From assembly GCA_965222335.1 (NCBI GenBank), contig OZ244944.1, positions 3,596,001-3,660,000 on the forward strand: 64,000 bases of DNA, written 5' to 3'. The notes beneath the pieces were generated by a model that saw nothing but the letters and a program-made list of their open reading frames with translations, had not been told where the DNA came from and searched no databases. Each line of letters begins with the position of its first letter. The first letter of the stretch is position 1. A program made the translations under genes and the position numbers. The DNA comes from G965222335 sp965222335. Its GTDB lineage: Bacteria > Pseudomonadota > Gammaproteobacteria > Pseudomonadales > Halieaceae. Below, piece after piece: positions 8,544 through 17,486 of the stretch.

Positions 8544-9911
8544 ATGGCCTGCTATTTATCCAACAAACTCGCTAGATTCTCCAGCCGCAATCGGGTGCGA
8601 ACTTTTCGAGGCCGAGCGATATTCCGATTGCTGATGTTGTGCCTCGTAGTGAAGCTACCGATGAATGCTTTTGCTTCGGATGGCAGCGCAACGGAATCAC
8701 TTCTTACGGCGCGAAAAGCGGTGCTGGTAGCGCTTGAAGACAATCCTGGCCTGGCAGCTATGCAAAATCGCTACGAGGCGCTGCAGGAATTGCCTAGCCA
8801 GGTCGGTAGCTTGCCGGACCCGATGATCAACATCAACGCGATGAACTTCCCAACCGACAGTTTTGATCGCGATCAGGAGGGCATGACGCAACTGCAGTTC
8901 GGGTTTAGCCAGGAGTTTCCCTTCCCCGGGAAACTGGATCTCAAAGAAGAAGCTGCGACGTTTGATGCGATCGCCGCTGGCTACTCTGTAGACGAAATGA
9001 GAGTGCGGCTAGCGAACTCCGTAAAGACAACCTGGTGGCAGATACACTATCTCGATCGCGCGTTGGAGACGCTGGAGAAAAACAAGGAGCTACTGCGTCA
9101 GTTTATTGCAGTGGCCGAAACGAAATATGAAACGGGCAGGGGGCTACAGCAGGATATTTTGCTCGCGCAGCTGGAACTTTCCAAGCTGATTGATCAGGGC
9201 ATAAGTCTGGTGGCATTGAGAAAACACCAGTCGATCCAGCTCAATACGCTCATGGATAGACCGGCCAGCACTCGTGTAGCGCTCGCTGACGTTGACCCCA
9301 GCTCGATGCCGGGCATCCTCAGCGAAACCGAGCTCTTTGCGATCGCGGACGAATCCAGGCCAACTTTAAAAGAGAAGGAGACTCAGGTAGAAGCGGCTCT
9401 AACGCGGCTCGAGCTTGCAAAGAAAGACAGGTATCCGGATTTCAAGCTGGGTGTTATGTATGGAGAGCGCGCTGGCGACAACCCGCCTTTCATGGGTGGA
9501 TCACGAGCGGATCTCTTCTCGGTAATGCTGGGCGTCAAGATACCGCTTTATGCGGGCCGCAAGCAGTCACGAGCCATCTCTCAACAAACCGCGGAAGTCG
9601 CGAAAAATCGCTACGCGCTTATTGATGAGAAAAGTGCCGTGAGATCTGCCATTGCAACCGCTGTCACCGACTATCAAAAATCGAAAGACCAGAGTGAGTT
9701 GTTCAGTACAGGGATCATTCCACAAGCCGAGCAAACGGTGCAATCGATGCTCGCTGCCTATCAGGTGAGTGAGGTCGACTTTCTCAATTTGGTACGAAGT
9801 CAGATGACATTGTTCAACTATGAGCTTCTGTACTGGAAGTCAGTCAGTGAAGCCAACCAGGCCTTGTCGCGCCTGGAGGCCGCAGTAGGAAAGGGGTCCA
9901 TCTATGAGTAA
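8544..9911 (+). CDS. cusC: TolC-family outer-membrane channel of CusCBA-type metal efflux pump
   Basis: A 455-residue outer-membrane factor of the TolC/CzcC/CusC type. It has an N-terminal signal-like hydrophobic stretch (FRLLMLCLVVKLPMNAFA), paired helical repeats with PGLAAMQNRYEAL and QEFPFPGKLDLK, and a second repeat with LGVKIPLYAGRKQSRAI. Such proteins form the trimeric exit duct across the periplasm and outer membrane. I choose ATG 8544 (MACYLSNK) because AAAGGAA lies about ten bases upstream; an in-frame ATG at 8496 would add 16 polar residues. The gene overlaps the adaptor gene by 8 bases. The metal is inferred to be Cu(I)/Ag(I) from the neighbours. Confidence 0.88.
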   Translation: MACYLSNKLARFSSRNRVRTFRGRAIFRLLMLCLVVKLPMNAFASDGSATESLLTARKAVLVALEDNPGLAAMQNRYEALQELPSQVGSLPDPMININAMNFPTDSFDRDQEGMTQLQFGFSQEFPFPGKLDLKEEAATFDAIAAGYSVDEMRVRLANSVKTTWWQIHYLDRALETLEKNKELLRQFIAVAETKYETGRGLQQDILLAQLELSKLIDQGISLVALRKHQSIQLNTLMDRPASTRVALADVDPSSMPGILSETELFAIADESRPTLKEKETQVEAALTRLELAKKDRYPDFKLGVMYGERAGDNPPFMGGSRADLFSVMLGVKIPLYAGRKQSRAISQQTAEVAKNRYALIDEKSAVRSAIATAVTDYQKSKDQSELFSTGIIPQAEQTVQSMLAAYQVSEVDFLNLVRSQMTLFNYELLYWKSVSEANQALSRLEAAVGKGSIYE

Positions 9912-11460
9912 AGCAACAATTATGACAGGGGTCATCATGCTTGGCCTCGGGCTGGCAGGCGGCTATTGGCTGTCTCGGGACACCGGAGGCACCACTGTCG
10001 CTGAAGTCGGTGAGTCCGAGCCACTTTACTACCGTAATCCAATGGACCCCAGTGTAACCTCGCCCGTCCCGGCGCAAGACTCGATGGGCATGGATTATAT
10101 CCCGGTCTATGCAGACGAAGCGGGCTCAACGACCGAGCCAGAAATCTTGTACTACCGAAACCCAATGAACCCGTCGGTCACTTCGCCCACTCCCATGAAG
10201 GATTCCATGGGTATGGACTATGTACCCGTGTATGCCGAAGGCGAGAGTAGCGATGTCGTCGGCACAGTAAAGATCGATCCTGTGGTCGTCCAGAATATCG
10301 GGGTTCGCACCGCGATAGCGAAATCTGAATCCATAAGCCGGACGATTAGAACCGTTGGCCGCGTTGACTTCAATGAGGAGCGCATGGCGCGGCTCCATCC
10401 AAAAGTACAGGGCTGGATAGAGGAGCTGCACGTTGACAAGACTGGTGAAACTGTCGCATCCGACGACATGCTCCTGAGCATCTACTCCCCCCAGTTGGTT
10501 TCCACTCAGCAGGAATACCTGCTGGCACTAAACAATCTGGCTGCGCTTGGCGAGAGCCCCTTTGAAGAGATTCGCGAGGGTGCCAGAAATCTGGTGAAGA
10601 GCTCGCGTGAACGGTTGCAGTTTCTGGATGTACCCGAACACCAGATAGAGGAATTAGAGACAAGTCGGGAGATAAAGAAGAGCATTCACATTCACTCGCC
10701 TGTGGATGGCACGGTGGTGCGAATTTGGGTTCGTCAAGGGCAGCATGTAACGCCCCAGCAAGAGCTTTACATGCTGGCCGACCTGAGTGAAGTGTGGGTA
10801 TTGGCCGACATCTATGAAAACGAGATTCCTTGGGTAAATGTCGGCGACGAGGTGGAAATGACACTCACATCCGTACCCGGTAAGACCTTTACGGGTGAAG
10901 TGGCTTACATCTACCCCTATTCGGAGGCAAAGACCCGGACCACCAAAGCCAGATTGGTGTTCGACAATCCTGACCTCCTGCTCCGGCCCGATATGTTCGC
11001 TGAAGTGAAAATTCTATCTGACACGCGCAAGAAGTCCGTTGTAGTGCCATCCGAGGCAGTCGTGCGCTCTGGAGGCAATCCGCAGATATTTGTCGTGAGG
11101 GAGCCCGGAAAGTTCGAGCCCAGGACTGTCAGGCTAGGCGTGGAATCAGGCGGTCGCATCGAGGTTCTCGACGGTGTTCGTGATGGAGAAGAGGTTGTGA
11201 CATCGGCGCAGTTCTTGGTTGACTCGGAATCAAAGCTGCGCGAGGCAACCGCCAAAATGATGGACGCACTTAAAGGCGAGGATGTTCAAGCCGAGGCTGA
11301 TCACTCCGCGCACTCAGGTGGTCGCAAGAACATGGATGGCAACGATTCTGAAAGGTCTGCGGCGCAGGGCGACTCTCGCAGCGATACGGGGCATGAGCCA
11401 AGCGATGAACCAGACCATGAGATGGGCGAAGACGCTCACGGAGGCATGGTTCATGATTGA
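9904..11460 (+). CDS. cusB: RND efflux periplasmic adaptor with two heavy-metal-binding domains (CusB-like)
   Basis: A 518-residue membrane-fusion protein that links the RND pump to the outer-membrane channel. After an N-terminal anchor helix (residues 5-23) come two copies of the short heavy-metal-binding domain: LYYRNPMDPS...MGMDYIPVY at about 41-69 and LYYRNPMNPS...MGMDYVPVY at about 82-110. The barrel-sandwich/lipoyl and beta-barrel parts follow (SIHIHSPVDGTVVRIWVRQG and EVWVLADIYENEIPWV). The C-terminal tail is His/Asp/Met-rich. CusB normally binds copper through methionines; the tandem domain is a less usual arrangement. Its stop overlaps the start of the pump gene. Confidence 0.92.
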   Translation: MSKATIMTGVIMLGLGLAGGYWLSRDTGGTTVAEVGESEPLYYRNPMDPSVTSPVPAQDSMGMDYIPVYADEAGSTTEPEILYYRNPMNPSVTSPTPMKDSMGMDYVPVYAEGESSDVVGTVKIDPVVVQNIGVRTAIAKSESISRTIRTVGRVDFNEERMARLHPKVQGWIEELHVDKTGETVASDDMLLSIYSPQLVSTQQEYLLALNNLAALGESPFEEIREGARNLVKSSRERLQFLDVPEHQIEELETSREIKKSIHIHSPVDGTVVRIWVRQGQHVTPQQELYMLADLSEVWVLADIYENEIPWVNVGDEVEMTLTSVPGKTFTGEVAYIYPYSEAKTRTTKARLVFDNPDLLLRPDMFAEVKILSDTRKKSVVVPSEAVVRSGGNPQIFVVREPGKFEPRTVRLGVESGGRIEVLDGVRDGEEVVTSAQFLVDSESKLREATAKMMDALKGEDVQAEADHSAHSGGRKNMDGNDSERSAAQGDSRSDTGHEPSDEPDHEMGEDAHGGMVHD

Positions 11461-14400
11461 GGCGATCATCAATGCGTCCCTGCGTGATCGATTTATGGTT
11501 CTGGTGGCGACCTTCATTGTAGGCGTGGTCGGCATTTTCTCTTATAAGAACGTTCCGCTGGACGCAATTCCCGATTTGTCGGATGTCCAGGTCATCATCT
11601 TTACCAAGTACCCGGGGCAGTCGCCGCAGGTTGTGGAAGACCAGGTGACCTATCCGCTGACAACCTCGATGTTGGCTGTTCCCGATACGAAAGTTGTGCG
11701 GGGCTACTCGTTTTTTGGACTGTCGTTTGTCTACATCATTTTTGAAGATGGCACTGACATGTATTGGGCACGCTCGCGCGTGCTCGAATCAATCAACTAC
11801 GTCAGCGGGCGATTGCCCCAGGGCGTTACGCCCACGTTGGGGCCCGATGCAACCGGCGTGGGTTGGGTCTACGAGTACGCGCTCGTCGATCGAAGCGGTA
11901 AACACGACCTGGCGGAGCTTCGCTCTTTGCAGGATTGGTATCTTCGATATCCCCTACAAACCGTCAATGGCGTTTCGGAAGTCGCGTCTGTTGGTGGCTT
12001 TGTCAAGCAGTATCAGGTTGAAGTCGATCCCAATGCGCTGCTTCGCTACAACATTCCCCTCGACAAGGTCAGGATGGCAATCAAGATGTCCAACAAGGAT
12101 GTCGGTGGTCGTCTGGTTGAAATGGCTGAGACCGAATACATGGTGCGCGGACTGGGCTATATACAGTCTATTGATGACCTGAACTCCATCCCTGTGTCGG
12201 TTGATGAAAATGGTACGCCAATCCGTCTGCGAGATGTCGCGAATGTGCAGATCGGCCCCGAACTGCGGCGCGGGCTCGTGGATCTCAATGGGGAGGGCGA
12301 GGTTGCAGGCGGCGTTGTCATTATGCGCTTTGGCGAGAATGCGTTGGCAACAATTCAGGCCGTGCGGGAAAAACTGGAAGAGCTGAAAGCAGGGCTGCCC
12401 GAGGGCGTTGAGATCGTCCCGGTCTACGACCGTGGTGATTTGATTGAGCGAGCGGTTGACAGCCTCAACACATCGCTCGCCCAGGAACTGGTTATCGTAA
12501 GCATTGTGGTGATTTTATTCTTGCTACACGCGCGCTCTGCGTTTGTAGTGATTATCACTCTGCCCTTGGGCGTTCTGATGGCCTTTATCGTAATGCGTAT
12601 CCAAGGCCTTAACGCCAACATCATGTCATTAGGTGGGATCGCAATCACCATCGGGACCATGGTGGACGGTGCCATTGTGATGGTGGAGAACGCGCATAGC
12701 CGACTTGCAATGGCTCGCGACTCCAAGGGCAGTGAGCTCACGATCGAGGAGCGTTGGAAAACGATCGGCGAGTCTTGCCAGGAAGTAGGCCCTGCTCTGT
12801 TTTTCTCCCTTCTTGTGATTACCGTATCGTTCCTACCCATTTTTACCATGCAGGCGCAAGAAGGGAGGCTTTTCAGTCCTCTGGCTTTCACCGCAACCTA
12901 TGCAATGGCCGCTTCAGCAATACTGGCGATTACACTGGTCCCGGTAATGATGGGCTACCTTCTGCGAGGCAGGATCATTGCCGAGCACAGAAACCCACTG
13001 AATCGCGCGCTTCACACACTCCATCGGCCTGCTTTGAAAACGGCGATGCGCTGGAGGGTAGTGACTGTCGTGTGTGCGATAGCGCTTCTAGGCGCTACCT
13101 ACTACCCCTATTCCAAACTGGGCAGCGAGTTCATGCCGCCGCTGGATGAAGGCGACATACTGTATATGCCCACAACGTTCCCCGGAATATCGATCACCAA
13201 GGCAAGGGAACTGTTGCAACAAACGGACAAAATACTCGCCACGTTCCCCGAGGTACATCATGTGTTTGGCAAGGTGGGCCGTGCAGAAACCGCGACTGAC
13301 TCCGCGCCACTGGCAATGATCGAAACCACTGTGCGGTTGAAGCCAAAAGAGGAGTGGCCCGATCCGGGCAAAACAACGAAAGAGCTGATGAGCGAGATGG
13401 ACGCCGCGATCCAGTTTCCTGGGCTTGCCAACGCATGGACCATGCCGATCAAGACGCGCATCGACATGCTTTCTACCGGCATCAAGACGCCTATCGGTAT
13501 CAAAGTATCGGGGCCTGATCTCAATGTCCTGCAGGAAGTCTCTCAGGACATTGAGCAGGCCATGAAAACACTCCCCGAGACGACCTCCGCGTTTGGTGAC
13601 CGCGCAGTCGGTGGCTACTACCTCGATTTTGACATCAATCGGGAAAGTGCTGCGCGCTATGGACTCACGGTTGGCGCAGTACAGGACGTCATTCAAAGCG
13701 CTATCGGGGGTATGAATATCACCGAAACCGTGGAGGGGCTGGAGCGTTACCCGGTGAACTTACGCTATCCCAGAGAGCTTCGGGGTGATCTGGAATCCCT
13801 CAAACGCGTGATCATACCCACGCCAACAGGTGCACAAATCCCTCTCGCGCTGGTGGCTGACATCAACTACACACGAGGGCCGCCGGTCATCAAGAGTGAG
13901 GATGCGAGGCCCAATGCATGGATCTATGTAGATATATCGACTTCGGATATTGGCGGATTTGTGAACAAGGCTAAAGAGGTGATTAACCAGCAAGTCGATA
14001 TACCGGCTGGCTATACGCTGACATGGTCGGGCCAGTTCGAGTATATGGAACGAGCAGCGAAGCGGCTTGGTATCGTTGCGCCTGCAACCCTCTTCATTAT
14101 CTTCCTGCTACTTTACTTCAATTTCCGGAATGTTATTGAGCCGGTTGTAGTGATGATATCGATCCCCTTTGGCCTGATAGGAGGAATCTGGCTCATCTAT
14201 TTTAACGACTACAACGTGTCGGTTGCGGTAGCGGTTGGGTTCATCGCGTTGGCGGGCATGGCGGCAGAGATTGGCGTGCTTGTGTTGAGCTTTATCGATA
14301 CAGAAATTGCCGAGCGCAGAAGTGAAAGCGATAGGCGTCTTACATTGGAAGAGCTTCGGGATGCTGTACTGAACGCAACATCTAAACGAGTAAGGCCGGT

Positions 14401-14647
14401 AGCAATGACCGCCATCTCCACGATGGCGGGTTTGATACCAATCATGTTGAGTAGTGGCACAGGATCGGATGTCACCCATCGAATCGCCGCGCCCATGCTC
14501 GGCGGAATGCTGACCGTGATGATACTCAATCTGCTGGTGCTGCCGGTGATTTATAGCTTTGTTCTCCAGTTGCAGGAAAAGCGACGCGTTGTGGCCGATA
14601 GCTCTGAAGTACAGTCCGAAGACGGGCCAGCAGGTGCGGTTTCATGA
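11453..14647 (+). CDS. cusA: HME-family RND heavy-metal efflux transporter (CusA-like)
   Basis: The 1,064-residue inner-membrane pump has the CusA/CzcA arrangement: a first helix after MIEAIINASLRDRFMV, a large periplasmic loop with NVPLDAIPDLSDVQV and GPDATGVGWVYEYAL, then helices 2-6, a second loop and helices 8-12. The conserved acidic TM4 element G-T-M-V-D-G-A-I-V-M-V-E-N drives proton coupling in heavy-metal RND pumps. I start at ATG 11453; an open frame continues to 11282 but lies inside cusB in another frame. The start overlaps the cusB stop by 8 bases, consistent with translational coupling. The substrate is probably Cu(I)/Ag(I), inferred from the adaptor's heavy-metal-binding domains. 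Confidence 0.93.
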   Translation: MIEAIINASLRDRFMVLVATFIVGVVGIFSYKNVPLDAIPDLSDVQVIIFTKYPGQSPQVVEDQVTYPLTTSMLAVPDTKVVRGYSFFGLSFVYIIFEDGTDMYWARSRVLESINYVSGRLPQGVTPTLGPDATGVGWVYEYALVDRSGKHDLAELRSLQDWYLRYPLQTVNGVSEVASVGGFVKQYQVEVDPNALLRYNIPLDKVRMAIKMSNKDVGGRLVEMAETEYMVRGLGYIQSIDDLNSIPVSVDENGTPIRLRDVANVQIGPELRRGLVDLNGEGEVAGGVVIMRFGENALATIQAVREKLEELKAGLPEGVEIVPVYDRGDLIERAVDSLNTSLAQELVIVSIVVILFLLHARSAFVVIITLPLGVLMAFIVMRIQGLNANIMSLGGIAITIGTMVDGAIVMVENAHSRLAMARDSKGSELTIEERWKTIGESCQEVGPALFFSLLVITVSFLPIFTMQAQEGRLFSPLAFTATYAMAASAILAITLVPVMMGYLLRGRIIAEHRNPLNRALHTLHRPALKTAMRWRVVTVVCAIALLGATYYPYSKLGSEFMPPLDEGDILYMPTTFPGISITKARELLQQTDKILATFPEVHHVFGKVGRAETATDSAPLAMIETTVRLKPKEEWPDPGKTTKELMSEMDAAIQFPGLANAWTMPIKTRIDMLSTGIKTPIGIKVSGPDLNVLQEVSQDIEQAMKTLPETTSAFGDRAVGGYYLDFDINRESAARYGLTVGAVQDVIQSAIGGMNITETVEGLERYPVNLRYPRELRGDLESLKRVIIPTPTGAQIPLALVADINYTRGPPVIKSEDARPNAWIYVDISTSDIGGFVNKAKEVINQQVDIPAGYTLTWSGQFEYMERAAKRLGIVAPATLFIIFLLLYFNFRNVIEPVVVMISIPFGLIGGIWLIYFNDYNVSVAVAVGFIALAGMAAEIGVLVLSFIDTEIAERRSESDRRLTLEELRDAVLNATSKRVRPVAMTAISTMAGLIPIMLSSGTGSDVTHRIAAPMLGGMLTVMILNLLVLPVIYSFVLQLQEKRRVVADSSEVQSEDGPAGAVS

Positions 14648-15138
14648 TTATTGCGATCGCGTTAGCGTTCGGGCTGGTCGCCTTGACGTTTATGTTTCAT
14701 TACCGGGCGTTACTTTGGCTGGGATCAAGAGCTACCCGGTTTAGAATTTCTACACAGGCAAAAGTGCTATTTATCGTTGTGACGCTCTTTCTGGTACATA
14801 TAGCAGAGATCGGAATGTATGCGATCACCTACGGTGTCTCTGTGTCCGTTCTGGAGCTTGGAGTTTTTCAAGGTGCCTTGATCACGGATGCGATGAGCTA
14901 TCTCTACTATTCGGGCGTGATTTATACAACGCTTGGTCTGGGTGACATTGAGCCTCAGGGCCACATCCGCTTTATCACTGCCATTGAAGCACTCAACGGT
15001 TTTCTACTTATTACATGGTCTGCGTCATTCACTTTTATAGCGATGGGCCGTTTTTGGCCATGGGAAAATAGATGCGGCATGCCGATTACGCATGTGGACA
15101 CGACACTTGTCAACGAGAGGGGAAGTAGGAATGATTAG
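14644..15138 (+). CDS. Two-TM ion channel-like protein (Ion_trans_2) in the cus operon
   Basis: The 164-residue membrane protein has an N-terminal helix (IIAIALAFGLVALTFMF), a second helix near 41-58 (LFIVVTLFLVHIAEIGMYAI), a pore-loop region near residues 95-112 with S-G-V-I-Y-T-T-L-G-L-G-D-I-E-P, and a last helix (IEALNGFLLITWSASFTFI). The T-L-G-L-G-D stretch stands where K+ channels have T-V-G-Y-G-D, so this is a two-pore/Ion_trans_2-type channel with a nonstandard filter. Its ATG overlaps the cusA stop (ATGA) and its end overlaps the DUF411 gene, tying it to metal efflux. Ion selectivity is unknown. Confidence 0.75.
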   Translation: MIIAIALAFGLVALTFMFHYRALLWLGSRATRFRISTQAKVLFIVVTLFLVHIAEIGMYAITYGVSVSVLELGVFQGALITDAMSYLYYSGVIYTTLGLGDIEPQGHIRFITAIEALNGFLLITWSASFTFIAMGRFWPWENRCGMPITHVDTTLVNERGSRND

Positions 15139-15637
15139 AATGAGGAGATTATGTGCTGCTAGGGGCGCGGTAGCGGCAATGTTTGCGATGTTTCTAGTTG
15201 TGGCGTGCTCGGAAACGCAACCTGTTCCCGGTCAGCAAAGCGAGGTCAACAGCATCAAGATGGAGGTGTTGAAGACCCCAACTTGTGGTTGTTGCAATAA
15301 ATGGGTAGACCATCTAAAGAACGAAGGGTTCGAAGTGATCACGAAAGACCGGGTGAGTCTTGATGCAATAAAAGAGGGGTACAACATAGATCCTCACTAC
15401 CAGTCTTGCCATACGGGTTTAGTAGATGGGTATGTCTTTGAAGGCCATATTCCCGCGAGATTGATTAGGCAATTCCTAGACGACATACCGGAAGGCGCAC
15501 TCGGATTAGCGGTACCAGGCATGCCCATAGGAAGCCCTGGTATGGAAATGGGTGAGCGATTCGATAGCTACGATGTGCTGTTGCTGAAAAGCGACGGGAC
15601 CAGCGAAATATTTTCCCATGTTGATGGTCGGGACTAG
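15131..15637 (+). CDS. DUF411 metal-binding lipoprotein
   Basis: A 168-residue exported protein of the DUF411 family. The N-terminus is a lipoprotein signal ending in L-V-V-A-C26. The mature part has the family's metal-site sequence KTPTCGCCNKWVDHLKNEGF with C52-x-C54-C55, then Y-Q-S-C-H-T-G and EGHIPARLIRQFL and a Met-rich loop (AVPGMPIGSPGMEMGER). I choose ATG 15131 over an upstream frame start at 15092, because GGAAGTAGGA lies directly before it and the signal peptide then begins correctly. It is the last gene of the cusCBA-channel operon and overlaps the channel gene by 8 bases. It probably sequesters or delivers copper in the periplasm. Confidence 0.85.
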   Translation: MIRMRRLCAARGAVAAMFAMFLVVACSETQPVPGQQSEVNSIKMEVLKTPTCGCCNKWVDHLKNEGFEVITKDRVSLDAIKEGYNIDPHYQSCHTGLVDGYVFEGHIPARLIRQFLDDIPEGALGLAVPGMPIGSPGMEMGERFDSYDVLLLKSDGTSEIFSHVDGRD

Positions 15638-15856
15638 GTGGACCAGAGTCTAGCTAGTAATGGCAAAGAGAAAACGGCTAGAGAAGTGACACTAAAGTGA
15701 TTTTCCGATTTGGCACGACGTATTATTTTCACCGGTGTCTTGCGATAAGTCAAAAACGCCGCAAGAGCATCGCAGTATGCAACATGAAATAGGCAGCATC
15801 ATAGTTAAATTACGGATACGCTGATGAGCATGGTAATCCACTGACATTGGGTATGT

Positions 15857-16258
15857 ATGACATATTTTTACGATCAGGCATTCTTTTCAAAGCTTGTTTC
15901 CTGTGCCGTCCTCCTCTTTTTTCTAGCGTTAGGTTTGCAGCTATTCGATTTGGGCCTTGTGGACGCGAAACTAGTCTTTTGGGTGCTTTCAGTAATAGTG
16001 GCGGCGATATTCGGCAAGACGGTCGTTCTATTGTTCATAGCTTCCCCGTTATACAGGAAGGAGCGCTGGATACTTGGGCTCGCCCTGCTCCTTCGTGGCG
16101 AGCTCGGCCTCATCGTTGCCAGTATTGGGCTTTCAAAGCAGAACATTTCTCACCACGGCATGGTGGCCCTGAAGATCATGACCCTAATGATGGCCCTGCT
16201 ACTTCCACTGCTGTTACCGAGATTTAGAGATTGGCCTGTGAGTAGGACAGAGGTGTAA
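15857..16258 (+). pseudogene. C-terminal fragment of a CPA2-type cation/proton antiporter
   Basis: The 133-residue ORF matches only the last third of monovalent cation:proton antiporters: helix LVSCAVLLFFLALGLQLFDLG, KLVFWVLSVIVAAIFGKTVVL, the signature RKERWILGLALLLRGELGL, VASIGLSKQNISHHG, and the final helix MALLLPLLLPRF. Whole family members have about 380 residues or more. No matching N-terminal coding sequence exists in the 220 bases before it, so the 5' part was deleted. It is probably non-functional, although a short product from ATG 15857 is possible. Confidence 0.7.
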
Positions 16259-16346
16259 GTTATAGACAGCTGTAAAGCTTATAGACGCTCGGGCCAGTAT
16301 GCGTCTAGGGTAATGATTGGGAAAGGCACTCGAAGCTAGGAGTTAG

Positions 16347-16754
16347 GTGATGCGCGTGAATGAATTTGCAGGCAGTATTGGAGTTTTTGCGCACACGATA
16401 AGATTCTGCACACGTAAGGGTCTGCTGCGGCCCGAACGATGCCCGACGAATGGGTATCGGGAATACCGCGCGATGAAAAGAAAGCCAGCTGCGATTCATA
16501 CTGGTGTGAAACTACTTAGTTTTTACCTCGGAGAGGTTGCCCAGATCTTTGAAGGGCTGAAAAGGGTGAAACGCAATACCCCCTCTGTGCCGAGTAATGA
16601 TCAAATAGCGTCTGGATGAGATAGAGCAGTTATTCCAGGATATGACATTAATGAAAAATAGAATGCGCCGGGCCTCTCACGACTGGTGAGTGAGTCCGAT
16701 GGCATGCCCAATGAACACAAGATCTGTCACCTGGTTGAGGAATTTCGCGAATAG
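16347..16754 (+). pseudogene. Broken MerR-family regulator
   Basis: The reading frame begins with MMRVNEFAGSIGVFAHTIRF and CPTNGYREYR, which parallels the MerR protein at 7046-7504. Downstream parts are scattered over frames: RLDEIEQLFQDMTLMKNRMR appears after a frame change near 16605-16620, and KICHLVEEFRE lies in yet another frame at about 16719-16754. Those are the dimerisation helix and the last motif (compare M-I-C-H-L-I-E-E-F in the intact gene). The SPCP metal-loop cysteine is not seen. At least two frameshifts or stops make this a remnant of a copper-type regulator. Confidence 0.75.
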
Positions 16755-16909
16755 ATAATTAGCGATGTGTAGAACGATAGCAACGTAGACCTACAGAATA
16801 TTGAAGGCTACGCCAGCGACAAAGAACACAGCTCTCCCTATGAGTAAATGAGTTTGTCGGTGGTTCTTTCGTTGTTTGTGAACAGAAATGAAAATACCGG
16901 AGGATTGTC

Positions 16910-17329
16910 ATGAAAAAGTTATATCTCACCATAACGTTGTTCGGAGCTCTTGGTTTTGCAACGCTAGGAGTGGCCCATGAGAGTGGCTCGAAACATAATC
17001 ATCGTGAGCACAAAGGCTTGCCGGGCGGGCATTCGTCAGTTGATTCGACGGAGTCAGAGGGTACATATCAAGGCACACACGATCACCGCAAGCGTAAAGG
17101 TCTGCCAGGCAAAGGGATACCGACCGATCAGGCTGCATCAGAATCGATGAAGTCGTCCTCCGAGGAGCCTGATGGTGTCTCGGCCGGTTCGACTGGTAGC
17201 ATCAAGCACGACCACCGCAAGCAGAAGGGATTAGCTGGCTCTTCTCTGCCAGACGAAGGCGAAGTCGTTGAGCGCTCGGGCGATCTAAGCTCCAAGAAAG
17301 CCCACGATCATAAGAAGATGCACAAGTGA
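16910..17329 (+). CDS. Exported His-rich repeat protein, candidate periplasmic metal binder
   Basis: A 139-residue protein with a clear signal peptide (MKKLYLTITLFGALGFATLG then VAHES) and a strong GGAGG ribosome site 8 bases before the ATG. The mature part is hydrophilic and low in complexity. It repeats a His/basic motif four times: HNHREHKGLPG (29-39), HDHRKRKGLPG (57-67), HDHRKQKGLAG (100-110) and a last HDHKKMHK (132-139), separated by Ser/Glu/Asp-rich linkers of 17-32 residues. There are no cysteines. I do not recognise a named family. The repeats and the copper-island setting suggest binding of Cu(II), Ni or Zn in the periplasm, as an inference. It looks intact although its neighbours are decayed. 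Confidence 0.75.
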   Translation: MKKLYLTITLFGALGFATLGVAHESGSKHNHREHKGLPGGHSSVDSTESEGTYQGTHDHRKRKGLPGKGIPTDQAASESMKSSSEEPDGVSAGSTGSIKHDHRKQKGLAGSSLPDEGEVVERSGDLSSKKAHDHKKMHK

Positions 17330-17486
17330 CACATTACCAGATATGTAAATAGAAACAGGCACATGAATAAATTGTTGAAGCAAACGAACCAGGTTATTTA
17401 TAGGGTGAAAAAAAATGCACATGGATCGGAAGTTGAAAAAATCTTAATGGTTACACTACTTATATCTTCTATTAAGGAGAATGGAC

